From assembly GCF_036227605.1 (NCBI RefSeq), contig NZ_CP109487.1:5309001-5373000 (forward strand): DNA of 64,000 nucleotides, given 5' to 3'. This stretch comes from Streptomyces sp. NBC_01439. Its GTDB lineage: Bacteria; Actinomycetota; Actinomycetes; Streptomycetales; Streptomycetaceae. Shown in pieces: positions 17,076-25,006 of this stretch. Position numbers and translations under genes: made by a program. Each line of letters starts with the position of its first letter. The stretch's first letter is position 1. The notes under the pieces were generated by a model. The model searched no databases. It was not told the origin of the DNA and saw only the letters and a list, made by a program, of their open reading frames with translations.

Positions 17076-17716
17076 GCGGGTCCGTGGAGGCGGTGAACTT
17101 CGCCTTCGAACTCGGCTGGAAGCTGCGCGGGTTGGAGACGGCCCTCGCCGCCGGCGCGTGGAGGCGTGGAGGCATGGGACTGTCCGTGCGCGTGGAGGGC
17201 GAAGAGTGCGGCACGCTCTGGACGGCCGTCGGGGACGACGGGGAGCGGCGGGAGTCGCGGACGGCCGCCACGGCGGACGAGGCGACCGCGCTGGTACAGG
17301 AGGCCTTCGGGCTGACCGCGTGGCGCCCCAAGCCGCCTCCGCCGCCAGGCTGGCATCGGTTCACCCTGATCCACTGCCCGGTGGGGGAGCAGCCGAGCTA
17401 CGAGCGCATCGAGGCGCGGCCGCCGCAGGGGTGCGTGGTCGAGTACGTCGGCGGGTACTTCGGGCTGCGCTGCGAGCGGCCGGGGGCGCGGCTACTGGAC
17501 GCCGTCGCCGAGACCTGCCGGGAGGTCCGGACGGAGCACGGGCTGCTCATGTCCGACCTCGGCATCGAGAAGCTGTGGGAGTGGTCGCAGGACGGCACGG
17601 ACGGCTGGGGTGCCGAGATCGTGGGCCAGTTGCTGCTGATGGCCGCCGAGCGCGGGCCGAAGCTCGGTTACGGGGTCGATGACCTGGTGTCGTTCTTGCG
17701 TACTGCCGCGGGCTGA
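17072..17716 (+). CDS. Conserved hypothetical protein (214 aa), coupled to 16854
   Basis: Starts at GTG 17072 inside the GTGA overlap with the preceding stop; the longer open frame upstream only shadows that gene. Soluble, no signal. Seen: VNFAFELGWKLRGLETAL, a Trp-rich middle (LTAWRPKPPPPPGWHRFT), YVGGYFGLRCERPGARL, and a C-terminal helical part ending DDLVSFLRTAAG. No family recognised with confidence. Probably functions with the 73-aa protein. Confidence 0.72.
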   Translation: MSGSVEAVNFAFELGWKLRGLETALAAGAWRRGGMGLSVRVEGEECGTLWTAVGDDGERRESRTAATADEATALVQEAFGLTAWRPKPPPPPGWHRFTLIHCPVGEQPSYERIEARPPQGCVVEYVGGYFGLRCERPGARLLDAVAETCREVRTEHGLLMSDLGIEKLWEWSQDGTDGWGAEIVGQLLLMAAERGPKLGYGVDDLVSFLRTAAG

Positions 17717-17736
17717 GCCGTATTCGCCAGCCGTAT

Positions 17737-17937
17737 TCAGCTGGTGATGCGTTCGCCGTCGTAGGAGCCGCCCACGCAGTTGTAGACGCCGGTGGCGGAG
17801 TCGTACTCCACGGTTCCGTGGTGGGCTTCGCACGTCGGTCCGGGGACCGTCGGTACGGCGCCCTGTGCAAGGGGGGCCGAGGCGCCGAAGACGGCCAGTG
17901 CGAGGGCGGCGGTGACCGCGAGAATTCGGGTGCGCAT
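17737..17937 (-). CDS. Small secreted cysteine-pair protein
   Basis: 66 residues with SD GGAGGAA at proper distance. Signal peptide MRTRILAVTAALALAVFGAS, probable cleavage near AQGA, then a mature peptide of about 40 residues with two cysteines (PTCEAHHG and VYNCVGGSYDG) that could form one disulfide. No homologous family named. Exported small protein of unknown role; it converges on the 17072 gene. Confidence 0.7.
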   Translation of the reverse strand: MRTRILAVTAALALAVFGASAPLAQGAVPTVPGPTCEAHHGTVEYDSATGVYNCVGGSYDGERITS

Positions 17938-18085
17938 GGGATTCCTCCGGGGTCGAGCAACTTCAACGCATCGACACCAGCCTCCCTCTGCGGTGGGTCG
18001 TGCGCACCCTGGCCGGGGCGCACGAGGGGGCGCACAAGGGGGCGCTCGAGGGGCGCCGCTCGCGGTCGAGCGGCAGGCTGGTGTT

Positions 18086-19537
18086 ATGGCGAATGCGCCC
18101 GAGGTATCTGTGGGACCGCCTGGAGACCTCGGCTTGCGGCCGGTTTCGGTCGGCGGCAGGCGGGTCGGCAAGGCCGGCTCCCTCAAGGAACTCCGAAAGA
18201 TCCTGGACCGTGCCGGCGTGGAACCGGGGCACGAGATCCACTGGATCGGCGGAGACCACACTGTCTGGCCGGACGTGGCGTGGGTGCGGCGAACCATTTG
18301 CTTCTTCATGGTCGTCGGCCTCCTCGCGACGGCGTGTCCGCTCTTCCGGATCGGCATGTCGGACAGCGGCGATGCCCTCTCGTACGCCGGACGGATCGCG
18401 GGACTCACCATCCTCGCCGTGTCCATGGTGGAGGTGGCGGCCGCCCTGGCCGCCATCGACTACTGGACCAAGCGTCGGTGGCGTTACTCGGGAGTGGTCG
18501 TTCTGGTCGGAGTCGTGATCTCCCTCCTCTGCAGCATCGCCCTGCTCCTGCTGCAGATCGGCGAGCGGTTCACCGGTTACACCATGGTCGGGATAGCCCT
18601 CTGTGTCTGGTCCTCGGTGGCCCTGTTCGGACTTATCAAAGCCGGGGCGTGGAAGGGGCTCCGCGTTCCCAGGAAGGTTGCGATCGGGTTGATAATTTCC
18701 ACCCTCCTCGCCACCGCCAACCTTGCGTATTCGCAGATCTATGTTCCCTTCGTGACGATGCCGCTGATCCAGAGTGGGGCCGAGTTCAAGGAGTCGAACA
18801 TGGAGAAGGGGTCGCAGCGGGTGTATGTGACGGTGCGTCTCTTCGTGAGGAACGCCGGCCAAGTGCCCGTCTACGTCCTCGGCAGCATCTACTGGGTCCA
18901 CGGCGTGCCTGCGAACAGCAAGTTCGACGCCAAGCCTGGCGCGACCGACTTGATTTACGATGGCGAGTTCGTCTCGCCGGTCGGCCGCGTACTGCATCCA
19001 GGGGAAGAGATCGCCCAGGACGCGGTCATCGAGATAGACGGCGCGGTTCCTCACAAGTACGAAGCGGTCAGGGCCCGGACCGAGGTATACGTGATCAGGA
19101 AAGACAGAATGAGGCTGACCGCGGCATACGAGCGCTCCATGAAGACGGCGAAGGAGCTCAAGGAGGACTGCCAGCCGGGGGATCCGACCGATGCGAAGTA
19201 CCGGTACCGGACCGGGATCTCGAACAGCAGCGAAGTCCTGAACGTGACCCGCGGCCCACAGCGCATCACCCTGTGGAGGACCGGCGGCAAGAATCCGCAC
19301 GTCATCGTGGACGTGTCGCCACCGGATGAACGGATCCCCTTCGACCCGCGAAACCCCAGCAACAACGAAGAGAAGGCCGGTGACCGGTACGGTCTCTCGC
19401 AGGTGCGCGGCTCTACGGCGGAGACGCCCTACACGGAGCTCCTGGAAAAGGCCAGCGCCATCGAAAAGGGCGCGACCCCGCCCGCGACCGCGACCCCGAC
19501 TCCGACCCCGTTCCAGCCCCCGCCCCAGCCTTGGTGA
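18086..19537 (+). CDS. Multi-pass membrane protein with a large C-terminal domain, function unknown
   Basis: 483 residues from ATG 18086, where codon bias starts. Cytoplasmic N-terminus (about 1-65), then five probable membrane helices: RTICFFMVVGLLATACPLF, IAGLTILAVSMVEVAAALA, VVVLVGVVISLLCSIALLLL, MVGIALCVWSSVALFGL and VAIGLIISTLLATANLAYS. A 240-residue domain follows with IQSGAEFKESNMEKGSQRVY and VTVRLFVRNAGQVPVYVLG, a beta-rich stretch resembling an immunoglobulin-like fold. It ends in a low-complexity Pro/Thr tail. G+C is somewhat lower than nearby genes, hinting at acquisition. No family recognised. Confidence 0.72.
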   Translation: MANAPEVSVGPPGDLGLRPVSVGGRRVGKAGSLKELRKILDRAGVEPGHEIHWIGGDHTVWPDVAWVRRTICFFMVVGLLATACPLFRIGMSDSGDALSYAGRIAGLTILAVSMVEVAAALAAIDYWTKRRWRYSGVVVLVGVVISLLCSIALLLLQIGERFTGYTMVGIALCVWSSVALFGLIKAGAWKGLRVPRKVAIGLIISTLLATANLAYSQIYVPFVTMPLIQSGAEFKESNMEKGSQRVYVTVRLFVRNAGQVPVYVLGSIYWVHGVPANSKFDAKPGATDLIYDGEFVSPVGRVLHPGEEIAQDAVIEIDGAVPHKYEAVRARTEVYVIRKDRMRLTAAYERSMKTAKELKEDCQPGDPTDAKYRYRTGISNSSEVLNVTRGPQRITLWRTGGKNPHVIVDVSPPDERIPFDPRNPSNNEEKAGDRYGLSQVRGSTAETPYTELLEKASAIEKGATPPATATPTPTPFQPPPQPW

Positions 19538-19544
19538 CTCCCCC

Positions 19545-20129
19545 TCACGCCGGGGCGTCGGTGCGCAGGCGGGCGTGCAGGTGTTCGTCGTGCCAGCCGT
19601 CCGCGTGCAGGAGGGCGCCGCGCATGGTGCCCTCCAGGGGGAAGCCGGCCTTCGTCGCGATGGCGCAGGAGGCCGGGTTCGCCACGGAGTGGGTGATCCG
19701 GATCCGGTGCAGGCCGAGGTCCTCGAACGCCCAGCGGCTGACGCGTTCCGTGGCCGCCACCATGGCCCCGCGGCCGCGCCCGGCGGGCAGCAGCCAGTAC
19801 AGGATCTCGCCGCTGCCGCCCGCCAGGTCGAGGTCGCCGATGCCGATGAGCCCGACGGCCGGGCCGCCGGTGGCGACGGCCCAGATCGCGGCTTCCTCGT
19901 CCTGCCAGCGGGCGTGCCAGTGGGCGATCCGCTCCTCGGCCTCGGCCGGAGTGAGGAGGGCGGGTCGGTTCCAGTGCCGGATGTCCGGGTCGAGGCAGGA
20001 CTCGACGAGCGCGGGGACGTCGTGGAGCGCCCAGGGGCGCAGCAGCAGGCCGCCCGGCAGCTCGAGCTCAGGCTGCGGCAGGGCGCGCATCCGGCCGGCG
20101 GGGACCACGGGAGGTATGGAGTTGATCAT
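19545..20129 (-). CDS. GNAT N-acetyltransferase (RimJ/RimL-like)
   Basis: 194 residues from ATG 20129 (MINSIPPVVP). Seen: LLLRPWALHDVPALVE at the start, GLIGIGDLDLAGGSGEILYW, the acetyl-CoA loop LLPAGRGRGAMVAATERV, RIRITHSVANPASCAIATKA and GFPLEGTMRGALLHADGWHD, the typical C-terminal signature of RimJ/RimL-type enzymes. It acetylates an amine, perhaps a protein N-terminus or a small molecule; substrate unknown. Converges on the 18086 gene with a 7-bp gap. Confidence 0.9.
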   Translation of the reverse strand: MINSIPPVVPAGRMRALPQPELELPGGLLLRPWALHDVPALVESCLDPDIRHWNRPALLTPAEAEERIAHWHARWQDEEAAIWAVATGGPAVGLIGIGDLDLAGGSGEILYWLLPAGRGRGAMVAATERVSRWAFEDLGLHRIRITHSVANPASCAIATKAGFPLEGTMRGALLHADGWHDEHLHARLRTDAPA

Positions 20130-20298
20130 CTCCGCATCATGCCCGTGCCCGCATCGCGAAGGACCCGCGGCGCGCATGCGCATGCGCAGGACGAGCGCGT
20201 AGGGCGAGTCCGGGGCGGGACCTGATGGACCGCGGGGCGATCCGGACCCCCCACCCAACGGATGCGGCGAAGCCGAGTGCTGATCCTTCGCGGTGCTC

Positions 20299-20586
20299 CT
20301 ACCGCGACTCGAGGAAGTGAACCTCGCGGGGCCTGACCTCCAGGTCGCTCAGGCCGTCGGGCGTCGCGCCCAACCCGCGGGCAAGGCCGGCCGTCGCCCG
20401 GAAGGCGCCCTCGGACTCGAACGCGCCGGTGGTGACGACGGCGGCGCCGTCCGGGGTGACCCAGACCCCGACGGACAGGAAGCCCGGCTGTTGCCGTAGC
20501 GCCTCGGCGACCCGGTGGCACTTGGCGACGAACGCATCGACGTGCTCGGGGGCCGGGTAGTGGAAGGCAACGAAACCGAATGACAT
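20299..20586 (-). CDS. Small antibiotic-biosynthesis-monooxygenase-like (ABM/dimeric barrel) protein
   Basis: 95 residues from ATG 20586. Ferredoxin-like pattern: FGFVAFHYPAPEHVDAFVAK, helix VAEALRQQPGFLSVGVWVTP, VVTTGAFESEGAFRAT, and a C-terminal strand. This fits the ABM superfamily of small dimeric oxygenases or quinol-modifying proteins; no cofactor residues are diagnostic. It is divergent from a TetR gene and two palindromic operators lie between them, so it is most likely the regulator's target. Substrate unknown. Confidence 0.72.
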   Translation of the reverse strand: MSFGFVAFHYPAPEHVDAFVAKCHRVAEALRQQPGFLSVGVWVTPDGAAVVTTGAFESEGAFRATAGLARGLGATPDGLSDLEVRPREVHFLESR

Positions 20587-20599
20587 GACGGTGTCCTCT

Positions 20600-20629
20600 C
20601 TCGCGTTATACGATGCCGTACAACGCGAG
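20600..20629. promoter_or_regulatory. TetR operator O1 (26-30 bp palindrome)
   Basis: CTCGCGTTATACG / CGTACAACGCGAG arms around ATGC with a single mismatch. Shares half-site GTTRTACG with operator O2. It lies just upstream of the 20586 gene start. Confidence 0.75.
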
Positions 20630-20634
20630 GCTAG

Positions 20635-20662
20635 ACCTGTTGTACGGCTTCGTACAACAGGT
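20635..20662. promoter_or_regulatory. TetR operator O2 (perfect 12-bp arms)
   Basis: ACCTGTTGTACG / CGTACAACAGGT with spacer GCTT, a perfect palindrome. The centre is 34 bp from that of O1. It sits 25 bp before the TetR start, so it should mediate autoregulation. Confidence 0.82.
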
Positions 20663-20686
20663 TCGACAGGGTGAGGTGGGCCACAG

Positions 20687-21256
20687 ATGGGCGCATTGCG
20701 CACACCGCGCGAGAAGTGGGTCGAGGAGGGACTGCGGGCGCTGGCCGCGGGCGGTGCGGAGGCCGTGCGGGTCGAGGCGCTCGCCAAGGCGTTGGGGGTG
20801 ACCAAGGGCGGCTTCTACGGGTACTTCGCCGACCGCGACGCACTACTGGCCGAGATGCTGGACACCTGGGAGCGCGAGAGCGTGGACGATGTGATCGACC
20901 AGGTCGAGCGGGAGGGCGGCGACGCGCGGGACAAGGTCCGCCTGGCGGGGCGGCTCACCTTCTCCAGCGACCGCCTGCTGCCCATCGATCTGGCCGTCCG
21001 CGACTGGGCCCGCCGCGACCACACCGTCGCGGAGCGCCTGCGCCGCGTGGACAACAAGCGCATTCAGTTGGCGCGCGACGCGATCGGCACCTTCTGCGAC
21101 GACCCCGACGAGGTCGAGGCCCGCGCTCTGCTCGCCTTCTGCATGGCCATCGGTAGCCACTTCCTCGCTGCCGACCACCCCGGCACCACCCGCGACCCGG
21201 TCATCGCCCGTGCTGCCGACATCATCCTCGACCTAGGCGTCGCCACACCCGCTTAG
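20687..21256 (+). CDS. TetR/AcrR family transcriptional regulator
   Basis: 189 residues. N-terminal DNA-binding domain: EKWVEEGLRALAAGGAEAV then the helix-turn-helix ALAKALGVTKGGFYGYF at about 28-48. The C-terminal ligand domain has RVDNKRIQLARDAIG and a hydrophobic C-terminus. It probably represses itself and the divergent ABM-like gene through the two palindromes. The last codons overlap the convergent PTS gene's stop by 4 bp. Confidence 0.93.
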   Translation: MGALRTPREKWVEEGLRALAAGGAEAVRVEALAKALGVTKGGFYGYFADRDALLAEMLDTWERESVDDVIDQVEREGGDARDKVRLAGRLTFSSDRLLPIDLAVRDWARRDHTVAERLRRVDNKRIQLARDAIGTFCDDPDEVEARALLAFCMAIGSHFLAADHPGTTRDPVIARAADIILDLGVATPA

Positions 21257-22806
21257 GCGGGGACCCGTTCCTTCGGGGGCGTTCCGGTGGTGGCCGTGGC
21301 GGCGTTCGGGTCCTGGTCTGCGTCCGGGTCGGTGTCGAGGTCGGTCAGCATCTGGCGGGTGAAGCCGAAGAAGTAGGTGGCGACGAAGCCCACCAGGTAG
21401 CCGACCAGCAGGCCGCCCGCGTAGATCGCGAGGGTGGTGCCCGCACTGGACTTGCCGTCGAGCAGCGGGAACAGGGCCCAGCCCGAGGGGCCGATGGCGC
21501 TGGAGCCGAAGGCGACGCCCAGTTGGTGGAAGAGGCCGACGAAGGCGCCGCCGGCCGCGCCGCCGATGCAGGCGGTGACGAAGGGGCGGCCCAGCGGCAG
21601 GGAGACGCCGTAGATCAGCGGTTCGCCGACGCCCAGGAAACCGGCCGGGAGCGCGGACTTGATGGTGGCGCGGAGCGAGCCGTTGCGCGGGAGCCGGTAG
21701 TAGACGGCGATGGCCGCGCCGACCTGGCCCGCGCCCGCCATGGCGAGGATGGGCAGCAGGACGGTGTAGCCGTCCTGCTCGATGAGGGTGGTGTGGAGGG
21801 GGATCAGGGCCTGGTGCAGGCCGAGCATCACGAGGGGGAGGAAGAGGCCGCCCAGGACCAGGCCCGCGAAGGCGCCGCCGGTGGCGAGGAGCCAGTTCGC
21901 GAAGGTGCCGATGGCGGCGGAGGCCTCACCGGCGAGGTACATGAGGCCGAAGAGGGTCACGAGGCCCGAGATCAGCACGGTGAGCGTGGGTGTGACGAGG
22001 ACGTCCAGGGTCTCCGGTACCCACCTGCGGCACCACTTCTCCACGTACACGGCGAGGAGGGCGGCGGCGAGCGCGCCGAGGACGCCGCCCTGGCCGGGCT
22101 TGAGCTCCAGGCCGAAGGCGTCGATCTTCGCGACGCCCGGGAAGACGATGATCGCGGCGACCGCGCCGCCCAGGACCGGCGTACCGCCGAACTCCTTGGC
22201 CGTGTTGTAGCCGACGAAGACCGCGATCAGGGACATGAAGCCGGAGGCGATGGCGGCGAGGGCGGGCACGACGGCGGGCACCCGGCCGAGGTTCGTCAGC
22301 AGGCCGTTCAGGCCGGCGATGATGCCGCAGCCGATCAGCGCCGGGATCAGCGGGACGAAGACGTTCGCGATCCGGCGCAGGAACAGCTTGAAGGGCGTGG
22401 CGTTGCGCGCCTTCTGGGCCTTTTTCAGTGCTGCGCCCTGAGCGGCGAGGTCGTCCGCGGTGATCGTGCGTGCGGGCGGGGCCGCCGGGGCTGCAGGGGC
22501 CGCAGGGGAAGGGGCGGTCGGGGCGGTCGGTGAGGGGGCTGCCGAGCGGGCTTCCGCTACGAGCGCCTCGAACTCCGGGGTCACGCGGGCGACGGTGCCC
22601 GGGCCCAGCACGATCTGGTAAGTGTCGTCCTCGACCACGCCGAGCACCGCGGGCAGGGCGCGCAGGGCCCCGTCCTGGACCAGCGAGCGGTCGCGCAGCG
22701 AGATGCGCAGGCGGGTCATGCAGTGCGAGATCGAGGTGATGTTGTCCGGGCCGCCGACCAGCGGAAGGATCGCGGCGGCGGTGGCGCGGTTCTTGTCAGT
22801 GGACAT
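21253..22806 (-). CDS. murP: PTS transporter EIIBC, probable N-acetylmuramic acid permease MurP
   Basis: 517 residues. The N-terminal EIIB domain carries the phosphocysteine C29 in SISHCMTRLR, plus an Ala/Pro linker (about 90-120). The EIIC domain has about 10 membrane helices with GGPVLGGAVAAI-like loops and GVGEPLIYGVSLP, the conserved sugar-binding motif of glucose-superfamily EIIC. No EIIA domain is fused, so phosphate must come from a separate EIIA. It lies 28 bp after murQ in the murR-murQ order, which suggests uptake of MurNAc as MurNAc-6-phosphate. GlcNAc-type specificity cannot be excluded. Confidence 0.87.
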   Translation of the reverse strand: MSTDKNRATAAAILPLVGGPDNITSISHCMTRLRISLRDRSLVQDGALRALPAVLGVVEDDTYQIVLGPGTVARVTPEFEALVAEARSAAPSPTAPTAPSPAAPAAPAAPPARTITADDLAAQGAALKKAQKARNATPFKLFLRRIANVFVPLIPALIGCGIIAGLNGLLTNLGRVPAVVPALAAIASGFMSLIAVFVGYNTAKEFGGTPVLGGAVAAIIVFPGVAKIDAFGLELKPGQGGVLGALAAALLAVYVEKWCRRWVPETLDVLVTPTLTVLISGLVTLFGLMYLAGEASAAIGTFANWLLATGGAFAGLVLGGLFLPLVMLGLHQALIPLHTTLIEQDGYTVLLPILAMAGAGQVGAAIAVYYRLPRNGSLRATIKSALPAGFLGVGEPLIYGVSLPLGRPFVTACIGGAAGGAFVGLFHQLGVAFGSSAIGPSGWALFPLLDGKSSAGTTLAIYAGGLLVGYLVGFVATYFFGFTRQMLTDLDTDPDADQDPNAATATTGTPPKERVPA

Positions 22807-22834
22807 GTGGGATCGCCTTGGTTCGGGGGCGGGG

Positions 22835-23770
22835 TCAGCGGGTGTGGGCGGGGGCGAGTTCGAGGGCGGCGCGCAGGTGGCCCTGCGAGGCCGCGAGCAG
22901 GGCGGCGGCCGTGGGGCCGTCGACTCCGCCGAGGACGACGAGCACCGCGTTCTTCACCTCGCCGCCGGTGGCGGTCAGCGCGGCCTCGATCTCCGCGTCG
23001 GGTGCGCCGGTGGCCAGCGCCACGATGCGGCGGGCGCGGGCGTGCAGCTTCTCGTTCGAGGACCGCATGTCGACCATCAGGTTCCCGTACGTCTTCCCGA
23101 GGCGGATCATCGTGATGGTCGAGATGAGGTTGAGGACGAGCTTCTGCGCGGTGCCGGCCTTCAGGCGGGTGGATCCGGTGAGGAGTTCGGGGCCGACGAC
23201 GACCTCGATGCCGTGGTCGGCGGCGGCGGCGAGGGCGGATCCGGCGTTGCAGGAGAGCCCGACGGTGAGCGCGCCGCGGGTACGGGCGAACTCGACGGCG
23301 CCGATCGCGTACGGGGTGCGGCCGGAGGCGGAGATGCCGACGACGGTGTCGTGCGGCCCGATCTCCAGCGCGGTGAGGTCCTCGGCGGCCAGCTCCTTCG
23401 AGTCCTCGGCCCCCTCGACGGCCTTGACCATGGCGGACGGGCCGCCCGCGATCAGACCGACGACGTCGGCCGGGTCGGTGTTGAAGGTGGGCGGGCACTC
23501 GCTGGCGTCCAGGACGCCCATCCGGCCGGCCGTGCCGGCGCCCGCGTAGACCAGCCGCCCGCCCCGGGCCATCCGCTCGGCGATCGCGTCGACGGCGGCG
23601 GCGATGTGCGGGAGCCGTGCGGCGACGGCGGCCGGGACGGTGGCGTCCTCGGCGTTCATGGTGCGGGCGATGTCGAGGGTGGACAGCCGGTCGATCTCGG
23701 CGAGGTCCTGGCGGAAGGCCTCGGTGGTGAGGGTGTCCAGCTGGGCGCGGAGTTCTTCGTAGGCGGTCAT
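22835..23770 (-). CDS. murQ: N-acetylmuramic acid 6-phosphate etherase MurQ
   Basis: 311 residues, ATG 23770 with SD GGGAAGG. SIS-domain lyase: RLVYAGAGTAGRMGVLDASE, ECPPTFNTDP, LIAGGPSAMVKAVEGAEDS, VVGISASGRTPYA and MVDMRSSNEKLHARA, all MurQ signatures. It splits the lactyl ether of MurNAc-6-phosphate to GlcNAc-6-phosphate and D-lactate in the cytoplasm, feeding recycled peptidoglycan into amino-sugar metabolism. Flanked by murR upstream and the transporter downstream on the same strand. Confidence 0.96.
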   Translation of the reverse strand: MTAYEELRAQLDTLTTEAFRQDLAEIDRLSTLDIARTMNAEDATVPAAVAARLPHIAAAVDAIAERMARGGRLVYAGAGTAGRMGVLDASECPPTFNTDPADVVGLIAGGPSAMVKAVEGAEDSKELAAEDLTALEIGPHDTVVGISASGRTPYAIGAVEFARTRGALTVGLSCNAGSALAAAADHGIEVVVGPELLTGSTRLKAGTAQKLVLNLISTITMIRLGKTYGNLMVDMRSSNEKLHARARRIVALATGAPDAEIEAALTATGGEVKNAVLVVLGGVDGPTAAALLAASQGHLRAALELAPAHTR

Positions 23771-23835
23771 GTGACCTTCCCTGACGGGTGCGGGTCCCTG
23801 GCGGGTGCGGGTGGTGTGCGGGCTGGGCTGAAGTA

Positions 23836-23910
23836 CCGGGGCTCCGTCCCGGACCCCGCGCCTCAAACTCCCCCAGCTACCGCTGGGAGGTGCCCCCTGA
23901 CGGGGCTGGA
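23836..23910. repeat. Interspersed repeat forming the 3' end of murR
   Basis: Carries CCCGCGCCTCAAACTCCC, the hairpin CCCAGCTACCGCTGGG and GGTGCCCCCTGACGGGGCTG, nearly the same as 58630-58690. The TGA stop of murR is the complement of TCA in CTCAAAC, so the element was captured by the coding frame. Confidence 0.75.
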
Positions 23911-24906
23911 TGGGGCGGGGCCGGGTTTGCCGTTGTGGCGGTGGGCGAGGGCTTCGTAGGAGGCGGCGAGGGCGGGCGCGGCGGTTTCGTAGGTCTGCTG
24001 GGCGACGCCGACGAAGAGGCAGTCGACGACGAGCAGCTGGCTGGTCCGGCTGGACATGGCGGCCGGGCGCAACTGGGTCTCGCGGGCGGCCGAGGTGGCC
24101 AGTACGAGGTCGGCGTAGTGGGTGACGGGGCTGTTCGGGCGGCCGGTGAGGGCGAGGGTGGTGGCCCCGCGCTCGAAGGCGACGCGCAGTGGTTCGATCA
24201 CGTCGCCGGTGCTGCCGGAGTGGGTGATCGCGACGGCGACGTCGCCGGGGCGGAGCTGGACGGCGCCCGTGACGGCCAGGTGGGGGTCGCTGTGGGCATG
24301 GGCGAGGAGGCCGATGCGCAGCAGCTTCTGGGCGAGGTCCTGGCCGACGAGGGCGGAGGCGCCGATGCCGTAGATGTCGATGCGGCGGGCGGTGGCGAGC
24401 GCGGTGACGGCGGCGGCGAGCTGGGTGAGGTCGAGGGCGGCGGCGGTGTCGGTGAGGGTCTGCGCCTCCTCGTGCGCCAGCTTGGCGACGACGTCCGCGA
24501 GCGGGTCGTCGACGGCTATGTCGACGGTGACGGCGGGGGCGGCGCCGGACTCCTGCTGGGCGGCGAGGGCGGCGAGCGCGAGGCGCAGGTCGCGGTAGCC
24601 GGGATAGCCGAGGAGGCGGGCGGTGCGGACGACGGTGGCCTCGCTGGTGCCCGTGCGTTCGGCGAGGGCGGAGACGGTGAGCCGGGCGCACGCGGCGGGG
24701 TCGGCGGCGACGGCGTCGGCGACGGCCTGCATGGAGCGGGTCATGGAGGGGCCGAGGCTGCGGATCCGGGCCCGGAGGGCGTGGGGCGGGGGAGCCGGGA
24801 CGGCGCTTCCGGCAGGGCTTGCGGTGGCGCGTCCAGCAGGGCTTGCGGCGGGGCGTCCGGCAGGGACCGGCGGATGGCTGGCAGTTTCTTTCGCATTCTG
24901 GCTCAC
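23863..24906 (-). CDS. murR: MurR/RpiR family transcriptional regulator
   Basis: 347 residues. A low-complexity N-terminus (about 1-40, Ala/Pro/Gly repeats), HTH_6 domain (SALAERTGTSEATVVRTARLLGY, about 80-102), then a SIS domain with DIYGIGASALVGQDLAQKL and AITHSGSTGDVIEPL for binding phosphosugars such as MurNAc-6-phosphate. It leads the murQ-murP cluster and has a palindrome 2 bp before its start, implying autoregulation. The last ten residues (GHLPAVAGGV) are encoded by an interspersed repeat. Confidence 0.93.
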   Translation of the reverse strand: MSQNAKETASHPPVPAGRPAASPAGRATASPAGSAVPAPPPHALRARIRSLGPSMTRSMQAVADAVAADPAACARLTVSALAERTGTSEATVVRTARLLGYPGYRDLRLALAALAAQQESGAAPAVTVDIAVDDPLADVVAKLAHEEAQTLTDTAAALDLTQLAAAVTALATARRIDIYGIGASALVGQDLAQKLLRIGLLAHAHSDPHLAVTGAVQLRPGDVAVAITHSGSTGDVIEPLRVAFERGATTLALTGRPNSPVTHYADLVLATSAARETQLRPAAMSSRTSQLLVVDCLFVGVAQQTYETAAPALAASYEALAHRHNGKPGPAPSSPVRGHLPAVAGGV

Positions 24907-24908
24907 TT

Positions 24909-24925
24909 CTGAAATTTATTTTCAG
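24909..24925. promoter_or_regulatory. MurR/RpiR operator palindrome
   Basis: CTGAAATTTATTTTCAG, arms CTGAAA(A/T) around a TTTAT centre, very A/T-rich in a GC-rich setting. It lies 2 bp upstream of the murR ATG, over the expected promoter or leader. This shape fits RpiR-family sites. Confidence 0.8.
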
Positions 24926-25006
24926 GGTCGGGTCCGGTCAATACGCCATTGGGCCTGCGGAAAGAGGGCCTTCATCGCCGGGCCCTCGCGGGTCCACAAT
25001 GGGCGC

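Noticed and set aside
22835..24691. 618-aa minus-strand ORF fused to murQ
   Set aside because: The part upstream of 23770 is a frame-shifted shadow of murR; MurQ starts at ATG 23770 with SD GGGAAGG.
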